NCBI GenBank assembly: GCA_964562015.1 | Contig: CAZLRH010000013.1 | Location: forward strand, 28,356 to 92,355 | Source: CAZLRH01 sp964562015 | Lineage (GTDB): Bacteria; Verrucomicrobiota; Verrucomicrobiia; Opitutales; JABDGR01 | Direction of reading: 5' to 3' | DNA: 64,000 nt | In this document: piece by piece, positions 7,291 through 14,568 of the stretch | How positions within the stretch are numbered: the stretch's first letter is position 1 | Layout of the letters: every line of letters starts with the position of its first letter | Position numbers and translations under genes: made by a program | The notes under the pieces: generated by a model | The model's database searches: none | Told to the model about the DNA's origin: nothing | Seen by the model: the letters and a program-made list of their open reading frames with translations, nothing else

Positions 7291-9951
7291 ATGCCCCGCC
7301 TCTACCCCAGGCTCGCCCTCGTTTTCGCCGCAGGGCTGGTTCCGCTCGCGGCTCCGGCGGCGCCTGCGCCATCCGATGACGCGGCGGTCGAAGCCCAATT
7401 CAACCAACAGCTCAGGCCTTTCCTGGCCCAGAACTGCTTCGTTTGCCACGGTGCCGAGCGACAGAAGGGCGATTTAAATCTGACCAAGTTCGACAAGTTT
7501 TCCTCACTCAGTGAAAATCGGGAAGCCTGGAAGCTGATTTTGCAGAGAGTCGAAGCCGGGGAAATGCCTCCCACCGAACTGCCCGCGAAGGATATTCCGC
7601 CCGGCGGCTTGCCCAAGCCAACGCCCGAGGAGCGGCAGGCGGCCGTCCAATGGATTCGCGGGGAGTTCGCGCGCCACGACGACGCGATCCAGCCCCTCGC
7701 CGGACGCGTGACCGCGCGGCGGCTCAACCGCGTCGAGTACAATAATACCATCCAGGATCTGCTGGGCATCAAGCTGTGGCCGGCGGACGATTTTCCGCAG
7801 GACGATGCCTCCCACGGTTTTGACAACATCGCCGATTCGCTCACGTTGTCCCCGTTGCTGATGGAAAAATACATGACCGCGGCGGAGCGGGCGGCGCGGA
7901 CCGCCGTCTTTGGCCCGGAACTGCTGCCGCCAGCGACCGCGAAGCTCGAACAGCTGGAGCGCGATGTGCTCAACCGCACGGAAGTGCCCAAGGAATACGA
8001 TGTGACCGGCTTGAACACGGATCGTGCGCTGCATGCGATGCACCGTTTTCCGGTGGACGGCGAATATCTTTTCCGCGTCGTGGCGCGCGGGTTTCGTCCG
8101 CTGGGTTCCAATCCTTTGGAACTCGGGCTCTGGCTCGATGGCAAGCTCGTGACGGAACTGAAAGTGGATCCGAAGGAGGACGGCCCGTCGCTGCTGGGCG
8201 GACGGCAGGATTTGTTCGGCAAACCGCAGGAATTCCGGATGTTCGTGACGGCCGGTGATCATTGGGTCGCTGCGTCGGTGCTACGGATGTTCGAAGGTCT
8301 GCCGCCGATCTATAACGGGCCCAACCCGTCGAACCGCAATCCACCGCCGCCCCCACCGCCCGAAGCACCTGCGCCGGTTGTCGCCGAGGCGCAGGCACCC
8401 GCCACGCCGGATAACGCGCCCGCCCAACCGGCTCCGCCATCACCTCGCGATGCGGCAACTCCTCCCGCCGTCGCACCTCAACTGGCCGCTGCCGATGCTC
8501 CGCCCGCGCCGCCCGCCGGCGCCGGAGGCCGCCGCGGTGGACGAGGGGGACGCGGCGGGGGTGGTCGCGGCAACGGGTTGGCGCCCATCGACACTCAAAT
8601 CGGCATTGATTACGTGGATATCGTGGGCCCCTACCAGCAGGCGCAGGGCCCGAGCGCCGAGAGTGTAGCGAAACTTTTCCCGCGGGAAAACTTTGACCGC
8701 AATGCGCCCGGCGCGGCTGCCGAAGTGCTCGCGCCGTTCCTCCATCGCGCCTTTCGCCGCCCGGTCACGCCCGCGGAGGTTGCCAAATATGTCGGGTTGT
8801 ATGACATGGTGCGCAAGTCGGGCGATTCCTTTGAAGAGGGTATGGCCGTAGCCATTCAGGCCGCCCTGGTCTCACCGGATTTCCTCTACCGCATTGAACG
8901 CGATCCGCCGGCCCAGGAAGTTGAAGCGCCGATTTCCGACCACGAGCTGGCGAGCCGCCTGTCGTATTTTCTTTGGAGTTCGATGCCCGACGCCGAATTG
9001 CTCGCCGCCGCCGACCGCGGCACGCTGCACCAGCCGGACGTGCTCGAAAAGCAGGTTCGCCGGATGCTGCAAAGTCCCAAGTCGGTGGCGCTGGCGAAGA
9101 ATTTCGCCGGCCAATGGCTCCAGACGCGCAAGCTGGAATCCGTCACGCCCGACTTTGTCATGTTTCCGGACTTCGATGCCTACCTGCGGATGTCCATGCT
9201 GCAGGAAACGGAGATGTTCTTCGATAATATCGTCCGCGAGGACCGCAGCATCACGGAATTCCTCGATGCGAATTACTCCTTCCTCAACGAGCGGTTGGCG
9301 GGTTTTTACGGCGTGCCTGGCGTGAAGGGGACGGATTTTCGCAAGGTCGAACTCACGGGCACCCAGCGCGGCGGGATCATCACGCAGGCGAGTGTGCTGA
9401 CGGTTTCCTCCTATGCCACGCGCACCTCGCCGGTGCTGCGCGGAAAATGGATCCTCGACAACATTCTCAATGCGCCCCCGCCCCCGCCGCCGGACAATGT
9501 GCCCGCTCTGGCGGAAACCATCAAAGGCAATCCCGACGCTTCGTTGCGTGAGCAGCTCGCCTTGCATCGGACCAATCCCACTTGCGCCGGCTGCCATTCC
9601 CGCATGGACCCGCTCGGCGTGGGACTCGAAAATTTCAACGCCATCGGCGCGTGGCGGACCATGGACGGCCAGCAGCCCATCGATGCTTCCGGCAAGCTGC
9701 CCGACGGCCGCACGTTCAGCGGCCCCGCCGAGTTGCGCGCCATCCTTGACGCCGACCGCCAGGCCTTCGCCGCGTGCCTCGCCGAGAAAATGCTCATCTA
9801 CGCGCTGGGCCGGGGTCTCGAAGCCCCCGACCGCCCGGCCCTCCGGGACCTCGCCAGCCGGCTGGAAAAAGATGATTACCGTTTTTCCGCTTTAGTCATG
9901 GAAATTGTCAACAGCCTGCCCTTTCAAAAACGCACCAGGGAAAACACATGA
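7291..9951 (+). CDS. DUF1587/DUF1592/DUF1588/DUF1585 cytochrome-like protein
   Basis: An 886-aa exported protein with an N-terminal signal peptide (about residues 1-25). A CxxCH haem-attachment site, CFVCHG (about 49-54), defines the planctomycete-type cytochrome c domain. DUF1587 follows (RRLNRVEYNNTIQDLLG), then DUF1592 (FRRPVTPAEVAKY, SRLSYFLWSSMPDAELL), DUF1588 (RTSPVLRGKWIL, CAGCHSRMDPLG, giving a second CxxCH) and DUF1585 at the C-terminus. A low-complexity stretch at about 350-430, rich in Pro/Ala and then in RGG, interrupts the protein and looks like a linker. It overlaps the DUF1552 gene by 4 bp (ATGA), the usual arrangement in Planctomycetes and Verrucomicrobia, where these paired proteins are abundant and thought to act on carbohydrates or in periplasmic electron transfer. 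The precise reaction is unknown. Confidence 0.9.
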   Translation: MPRLYPRLALVFAAGLVPLAAPAAPAPSDDAAVEAQFNQQLRPFLAQNCFVCHGAERQKGDLNLTKFDKFSSLSENREAWKLILQRVEAGEMPPTELPAKDIPPGGLPKPTPEERQAAVQWIRGEFARHDDAIQPLAGRVTARRLNRVEYNNTIQDLLGIKLWPADDFPQDDASHGFDNIADSLTLSPLLMEKYMTAAERAARTAVFGPELLPPATAKLEQLERDVLNRTEVPKEYDVTGLNTDRALHAMHRFPVDGEYLFRVVARGFRPLGSNPLELGLWLDGKLVTELKVDPKEDGPSLLGGRQDLFGKPQEFRMFVTAGDHWVAASVLRMFEGLPPIYNGPNPSNRNPPPPPPPEAPAPVVAEAQAPATPDNAPAQPAPPSPRDAATPPAVAPQLAAADAPPAPPAGAGGRRGGRGGRGGGGRGNGLAPIDTQIGIDYVDIVGPYQQAQGPSAESVAKLFPRENFDRNAPGAAAEVLAPFLHRAFRRPVTPAEVAKYVGLYDMVRKSGDSFEEGMAVAIQAALVSPDFLYRIERDPPAQEVEAPISDHELASRLSYFLWSSMPDAELLAAADRGTLHQPDVLEKQVRRMLQSPKSVALAKNFAGQWLQTRKLESVTPDFVMFPDFDAYLRMSMLQETEMFFDNIVREDRSITEFLDANYSFLNERLAGFYGVPGVKGTDFRKVELTGTQRGGIITQASVLTVSSYATRTSPVLRGKWILDNILNAPPPPPPDNVPALAETIKGNPDASLREQLALHRTNPTCAGCHSRMDPLGVGLENFNAIGAWRTMDGQQPIDASGKLPDGRTFSGPAELRAILDADRQAFAACLAEKMLIYALGRGLEAPDRPALRDLASRLEKDDYRFSALVMEIVNSLPFQKRTRENT

Positions 9952-11390
9952 ACATCCTCACCCGCAAACGCCTCCACCGCCGCACGTTCCTCAAGGGCGT
10001 GGGCGCCTCCCTCGCCCTGCCCCTGCTCGATGCCATGGTGCCCGCGAGGGCGCGTGCCGCCGAACTCGCCGCCGCCTCCGGCCCCATCCGCCTGGGCTTC
10101 GCCTACATTCCCAACGGCGTGATCATGGCCGACTGGACCCCGAAGGGCGAAGGGGAAACTTTTGAATTCTCCCGCATTCTCAAGCCCTTCGAGCCCTATC
10201 GCCAAGACCTCATGGTCCTCTCGGGCCTCGGCCACGAGACGCCCCGCCCGGCTCGCCCGGCCGGCCAGAACGCCGACGAACCTCCCGCTCCGCCACCCCA
10301 AGCCGCCCCGGCCGCACCCGTGGCGGACGAACTCATCCCCGGCCAGCCCGGTGGGCACGCCACGGCCGGGTCGCTCTATCTCACCAGTGTCCGCCCGAAG
10401 AAAACCATCGGCATGGACGTGCAATCCGGCACCTCCATTGACCAAATTGTCGCCGCCGCCCTGAACGGCAAAACCCGGTTGCCCTCGCTGGAATTAAGCT
10501 GCGACGACACCCGCTCGGTCGGCAACTGCGATGGTGGCTACAGCTGTGTTTACAACAACACCATCTGCTGGCGGAACCCCAATTCCCCGCTGCCGCCGGA
10601 AACCAATCCCCGCATGGTTTTCGAGCGCCTCTTCGGCACGGAAGATTTCGGCTTGGATCCCCAGGTTCGCGCCCGCCGCGCCCAATATCGCTCGAGCATC
10701 CTCGACCTGGTCAGCGATCGCGCCCAGGACCTCATGGGCACGCTCGGCGCCGCCGACAAGCGCAAGGTGGATGAATACCTTTACGGTGTGCGCGAGATCG
10801 AAAAGCGCATCCAGGCAGCCGAGCATGAGCAAGCGCAGGCCGCGCCCGACATGGATAAACCCGCGGGCATCCCGGTCCAGTTCGCCGATCACCTCAAGCT
10901 CATGTTCGATTTGCAGATCCTGGCCTGGCAGGGCGATGTGACCCGCGTCATGACGCTCATGATCGGCCGCGAAGGCAGCCTGCGGACGTATCCTGAAATC
11001 GGCGTGCCCGATTCGCACCACCCGCTGACGCACCACCGCAACAACCCCGTCTTCATCGAAAAAGTCACCCAAATCAACGCCTACCACGCCCGGCTGTTCG
11101 CCTACTTCGTCGACAAGCTCAAGAACACGCCCGACGGCGACGGCTCGCTGCTGGATCACTCCATGGTCGTCTACGGCAGCGGCATCAGCGATGGCGACAA
11201 TCACGCCCATTCGAATCTGCCCACCGTCGTTTTCGGCCACGGCAGCGGCCAGCTCAAGACGGGCCGGCACCTTGCCTATCCCATCGGCACCCCGATGAAC
11301 CACTTGTTCCTGACGATGATGGCGCAGATGGGCATCCCGCATGAAAACTTCAGCGGCACCACCGGCGTGCTCAGCGAAATTCTCACCTGA
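9948..11390 (+). CDS. DUF1552 protein, Tat-exported
   Basis: A 480-aa protein with a twin-arginine signal, RRTFLKG followed by a hydrophobic stretch and an Ala-rich cleavage region (residues 8-38). The remainder matches the DUF1552 family: RLGFAYIPNGVIMADW near the mature N-terminus, SLELSCDDTRSVGNCDGGYSC in the middle (split here only for description), and the C-terminal YGSGISDGDNHAHSNLP and VFGHGSGQLKTGRH segments that resemble a metal-dependent hydrolase/alkaline-phosphatase-like fold. A Pro/Ala-rich insert lies at about residues 105-135. It is translationally coupled to the DUF1592 protein and probably works with it in the periplasm. Confidence 0.9.
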   Translation: MNILTRKRLHRRTFLKGVGASLALPLLDAMVPARARAAELAAASGPIRLGFAYIPNGVIMADWTPKGEGETFEFSRILKPFEPYRQDLMVLSGLGHETPRPARPAGQNADEPPAPPPQAAPAAPVADELIPGQPGGHATAGSLYLTSVRPKKTIGMDVQSGTSIDQIVAAALNGKTRLPSLELSCDDTRSVGNCDGGYSCVYNNTICWRNPNSPLPPETNPRMVFERLFGTEDFGLDPQVRARRAQYRSSILDLVSDRAQDLMGTLGAADKRKVDEYLYGVREIEKRIQAAEHEQAQAAPDMDKPAGIPVQFADHLKLMFDLQILAWQGDVTRVMTLMIGREGSLRTYPEIGVPDSHHPLTHHRNNPVFIEKVTQINAYHARLFAYFVDKLKNTPDGDGSLLDHSMVVYGSGISDGDNHAHSNLPTVVFGHGSGQLKTGRHLAYPIGTPMNHLFLTMMAQMGIPHENFSGTTGVLSEILT

Positions 11391-11601
11391 GGAACGCCGG
11401 CTGGCGGCCGGATGGGAATTCATCCCTAAAAATCATATGCAAATAGAAGACACTTTCAGCGTATGATGGATAATAATTGGCGGAAGGAAATGTTTCTGAA
11501 TCCATACGTGGCATTCACCCTGCGGGTTCGTATGCATGGGTTCCGAACCCTCTCCGCAAAACCATTACAAGTACCTTCATTCCAAAATGTTATAGATATA
11601 T
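11391..11601. other. intergenic region between convergent genes
   Basis: No coding frame of interest. It holds the second copy of the recurrent 75-bp element. No obvious terminator with a T-run was seen for either converging gene. Confidence 0.5.
11478..11552 (+). repeat. recurrent ~75-bp intergenic element, copy 2
   Basis: Starts GGCGGAAGGAAATGTTTCTG and ends CCGAACCCTCTCCGC, giving the shared left and right landmarks of the family with a one-base length difference to the other copies. In this copy the outer ends (GCGGAAGG and CCTCTCCGC) are nearly complementary, so the element could fold back on itself. Confidence 0.45.
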
Positions 11602-12351
11602 TTAAACCCGCCTTTGAGTAACTCGGGGCAACCGTTTTTCGATAAATGCCTGAAGTTTCGGCAGCTTTCCGGCTTTGAGTCCGGCAAGCAGGGCGTGGGG
11701 TTCGATATGCAATTGGGCGAATGCCTTTTTGCCATTTTTGCTCGTCACGACCGTCAGCAACTGCTCAAGAAAACCAATGAGCTTGCGTTCCTCCATGCGT
11801 CCCTCGCGAGCGGCCTTTTGCAGGTCCTCCAAATAGGCCGGAAGCAACCGGGCAAGGATGGCCACGTGTCGGGAGTCCTGCCGACCCGCTTGTGGCAAGT
11901 CCCCCAAATTGGCCATCTTGGCCTTAAGCAACACAATCGGCCCCGGCACCTGAACACGGACGCCGCCCGCACCGATCGCCATGGTGTAAATTGGATCGGT
12001 CAGTTCCTCGTTGGTCACGCCATGGACGTAACGCAGCACTTCGATGAGCAGCGGCTGCCCCTTGGCGTCTTTGGTAATCACCACGCCCACTTCGTTGCTG
12101 GGCGGACGCAACGGGAAAAATTGCGGTTTGGCGCCCGCCAGCTTTCCCAGCGCCTTCAATGTCTCCCGATCCCCGAGCACATCCGCATCCCGTGAAACGA
12201 AAGGAGTCAGTCCCGTGGTACGCTCCTGATAATATAGCGCCCAGAGATTGACCGCTTGGCCGCCGACCAAAAGCAGCGGCTTGGCCGTCGCCAGCATCGG
12301 CGCAAAATCGGCAGGCGGACGGGGCGTTGCATCAAATGGCAAGGGCGACAT
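11602..12351 (-). CDS. nucleotidyltransferase-like protein (toxin candidate)
   Basis: A 249-aa protein from the ATG at 12351. The N-terminal part has the minimal nucleotidyltransferase pattern: LLLVGGQAVNLWALYY followed about 20 residues later by SRDADVLGD, whose Asp pair would bind metal. This is the arrangement of AbiEii-like and related stand-alone nucleotidyltransferases. The gene begins inside the last 20 bases of the upstream partner (12332-12733), in another frame, as in many toxin-antitoxin or conflict pairs. Inference: a two-gene defence or toxin-antitoxin module. It could instead be a housekeeping nucleotidyltransferase; neither target nor toxicity can be read from sequence. Confidence 0.65.
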   Translation of the reverse strand: MSPLPFDATPRPPADFAPMLATAKPLLLVGGQAVNLWALYYQERTTGLTPFVSRDADVLGDRETLKALGKLAGAKPQFFPLRPPSNEVGVVITKDAKGQPLLIEVLRYVHGVTNEELTDPIYTMAIGAGGVRVQVPGPIVLLKAKMANLGDLPQAGRQDSRHVAILARLLPAYLEDLQKAAREGRMEERKLIGFLEQLLTVVTSKNGKKAFAQLHIEPHALLAGLKAGKLPKLQAFIEKRLPRVTQRRV

Positions 12352-12733
12352 GGGCACGGTCAAAATCAAGCAAGCGAATAGCCTGACGCGAAGGAACGAG
12401 AGAGTTGCGCTCTTGGATGGCTTCCGGACTGGCCAATCGCAAGTCCAAGATGACCTGGTCAAATTCCCGTTGGGCGCGCTTGAATCGCGCCAGTTGCGCT
12501 GCGGTTTTGAATTGCGCGGGCATCTGTGGGGCACACCGCCAAACGACTGCACTGAGTGCTTTTGCCTGCGCGGGGTTCGCTCCTCGCTTCATGACCAATT
12601 CACGCGCCGCCTGGCGCAACAAGGCCATGACGGTGGTATCCTCATCGCGGGCAATCTCCGCCAGCGCGGCCAACACGGCCTCATGCTCGGCGAGGCTTTG
12701 CCGTTTCTTGGATTGGGCCAGTTGATTGGGCAT
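12332..12733 (-). CDS. small helical partner protein of the nucleotidyltransferase
   Basis: A 133-aa, mostly helical protein rich in Ala, Gln and Arg. The segment MALLRQAARELVMKRG (about 36-51) looks like a helical DNA- or protein-binding region but is not a clear helix-turn-helix. It precedes and overlaps the nucleotidyltransferase gene by 20 bp, so the two are coupled. By position it would be the antitoxin or regulator of the pair. I recognise no named family. Confidence 0.55.
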   Translation of the reverse strand: MPNQLAQSKKRQSLAEHEAVLAALAEIARDEDTTVMALLRQAARELVMKRGANPAQAKALSAVVWRCAPQMPAQFKTAAQLARFKRAQREFDQVILDLRLASPEAIQERNSLVPSRQAIRLLDFDRAHVALAI

Positions 12734-12834
12734 GTTAAAAAGGTTGAATCAACCTTAGCCGAATCCATGGGACAGGCAAGCGCAATTCGATGGCGGCTTT
12801 CCCTTTTGCAAGGGCTGAAGGAAACGCCCATTTG

Positions 12835-13770
12835 CTAGATAAGCCGCAGTTGCTCCCCCGCACCATGGTCAGCTGAGGGAAATTCCAACAACCCTGCTTC
12901 CAGCCCCAGTTTCTTGATCAACTGCCGGGCGTTGAATGGTGCTTTCTCCTTCATGCTGTTGTTAAAATAACAATACACGTCGCGTGAAGGAGCAGGCCTG
13001 GATGGTTGGGTGGAAACATCATGGCCATCGGATGGTATTTGGCCTTCGCTCCAAGCTCGGATGCGCGTGGCCCAATGGACCAGGGCCTCTTCCGTATAGC
13101 CGCTGGAATAAAGTTCTTCGGCGCCATGCAGACGAATATAAACAAAGTCGGCAGTGAGGTCTTCAAAACAAGGCCATTTCCCGGCGGCATCAGCCACCAC
13201 CAAGCCGATGCGGTACTTTCGCAACAGATCAATGAAAGATTCCCGCTTGAAACTGGGGTGGCGAACTTCCAGGCAATGCCGCAATGCATGATCAATTTCC
13301 GCGACTGACTGTCCTTGGCCACCTCTCAGTGTCTGCGTTTGCGCGGATAAGGCAAACGCCTCGGCAAAGTTGCGGGGAAGCAATTTCAAAAAACTTTCCA
13401 AGGTCTCATGATGGTAGGCCAGGCTGGGCGGCAATTGCCACAGAATGGGTCCAAGTTTTTCTTTCAGGTGGAAAATTCCAGAGGCGAAAAAATCGGCCAG
13501 CAGCCCACTTGCGTTTTGCAGACGCCGTTCATGAGTGATTGTCCGACTGCCCTTGACGGAAAAAATGAAGCCCGGCGGTGTCTCCGCATGCCAACGCGCA
13601 TAGCTCGCCGGCGTTTGTAACCCATAGAAAGAGCCATTTAACTCAATCGATGAAAATACCCGGGAGGCAAATTCCAGTTCGCGACGCTGCGGCCACCCTC
13701 TGGGGTAGAATGTCCCCCGCCAGGGCGCATAGCGCCAGCCCGATATTCCGATGCAAATTCTGCCAGCCAT
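12835..13770 (-). CDS. DUF72 family protein (YecE-like)
   Basis: A 311-aa protein matching the DUF72/YecE TIM-barrel family: N-terminal ICIGISGWRYAPWRGTFYP, then ELEFASRVFSSIELNGSFYGLQ, FIFSVKGSRTITHERRL, and later DFVYIRLHGAEELY and DVYCYFNNSMKEKAPFNA. The function of the family is unresolved. ATG 13770 was preferred because the SGW motif then falls near residue 10 as in homologues; the longer frame from 13833 adds a poorly conserved leader. It sits upstream of the nucleotidyltransferase pair on the same strand, separated by about 100 bp. Confidence 0.9.
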   Translation of the reverse strand: MAGRICIGISGWRYAPWRGTFYPRGWPQRRELEFASRVFSSIELNGSFYGLQTPASYARWHAETPPGFIFSVKGSRTITHERRLQNASGLLADFFASGIFHLKEKLGPILWQLPPSLAYHHETLESFLKLLPRNFAEAFALSAQTQTLRGGQGQSVAEIDHALRHCLEVRHPSFKRESFIDLLRKYRIGLVVADAAGKWPCFEDLTADFVYIRLHGAEELYSSGYTEEALVHWATRIRAWSEGQIPSDGHDVSTQPSRPAPSRDVYCYFNNSMKEKAPFNARQLIKKLGLEAGLLEFPSADHGAGEQLRLI

Positions 13771-14057
13771 GATTCCGTTGTTGGCCAATTGCCGAGGTTG
13801 TTTGTTTTGCGGCGAAAACAATGCTGGTGACAATCCGCTTGCGTATCAAGATCAGGCAAATCCGCAGAGGCTGCAGGTCAGAATTAACTTAATTTAACCG
13901 ATATAAAATGGGGTATAGCCCGCAAAACGTCGGGATTAGTGACGAGCCGCGAAGGGTCATGGGCGGTGTGCTTGAGGCCCCTTGACGATGGAACACGCGG
14001 CAACTTATAAATTGCTATATATCTAATATTATTTCAAATTAATATTCTATTTGCTTT

Positions 14058-14075
14058 CTTAAAAGCGGAAGGGGA
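14058..14075 (+). repeat. 18-nt near-perfect direct repeat of the tRNA-Ser 3' end
   Basis: The sequence CTTAAAAGCGGAAGGGGA here matches 21186-21203 (CTAAAAAGCGGAAGGGGA) at 17 of 18 positions, in the same orientation. The second site covers the trailer, discriminator and acceptor stem of tRNA-Ser. tRNA 3' ends are common integration targets, so this could be the far attachment site of an old island, but no integrase lies between the sites. Confidence 0.4.
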
Positions 14076-14135
14076 TGTTTCCGCACCCCTACTGCAGATT
14101 GTTGATCAAGAGCAAATGCCAGGGATACGAACCCT
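14061..14135 (+). repeat. recurrent ~75-bp intergenic element, copy 3
   Basis: Ungapped partner of the copy at 7012-7088: GGGGATGTTTCCGCA at left, GATCAAGAGCA in the middle and ATACGAACCCTC at right. Its left end overlaps the 18-nt repeat shared with the tRNA-Ser gene. Confidence 0.5.
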
Positions 14136-14568
14136 CTTAAACGACATTGCTGTTAACTGTTGCAAGTAAGTGGGTTATAAGGAAAATCACCCATGCACAT
14201 TGCGTTTAGACTAGGCAAACGCCAACTTGAACACCGAGGCAACGTGAAAGGGTATTGATTGGGGCACTTAGCGAGCCCAAAGAAGTCCCCGGACATGCTG
14301 ATGCCAGGGAAGCCTGCGCCGGGGTCTGCGATGGCCCGCAATTTTTGGTTCTTTTTTCCAAAAAGAAGGGAGGCAGCAGTCCGGGGAGCGAACGGGCGGG
14401 AGGTGTAGCGCACACGGAACGCACGCCAGGTAGCCGCCGCGGTCTGCGGGGTGGGATTCGCCATATTGTGAGCCTAAGTGGCCTGACCGGGGTTATAATA
14501 AATGGGTTTAGAGGCTATTTTCTTTGTCCGGTTTGTTTGAATAAGTGGATAATAGGGTAAAAGCCACT

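Larger units (their letters stand above)
13771..14568. other. intergenic region between divergent genes
   Basis: About 800 bp. The left half (about 13990-14060) is AT-rich and leads into the recurrent 75-bp element. The right half (about 14260-14460) is GC-rich and contains open frames on both strands whose translations (Arg/Pro/Ser-rich) look like noise. The promoter of the sigma-factor gene must lie here, but I cannot place it. Confidence 0.5.

Noticed and set aside
11478..11552. Decayed tRNA gene, because of the GGGTTCCGAACCC stretch
   Set aside because: No anticodon arm, D-arm or acceptor stem can be folded; the resemblance is limited to a T-arm-like segment.
14153..14464. 103-codon minus-strand frame upstream of the sigma-repeat gene
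   Set aside because: The translation (Arg/Pro/Ser-rich, RYTSRPFAPRTAAS type) looks like non-coding GC-rich DNA and lacks a ribosome-binding site.
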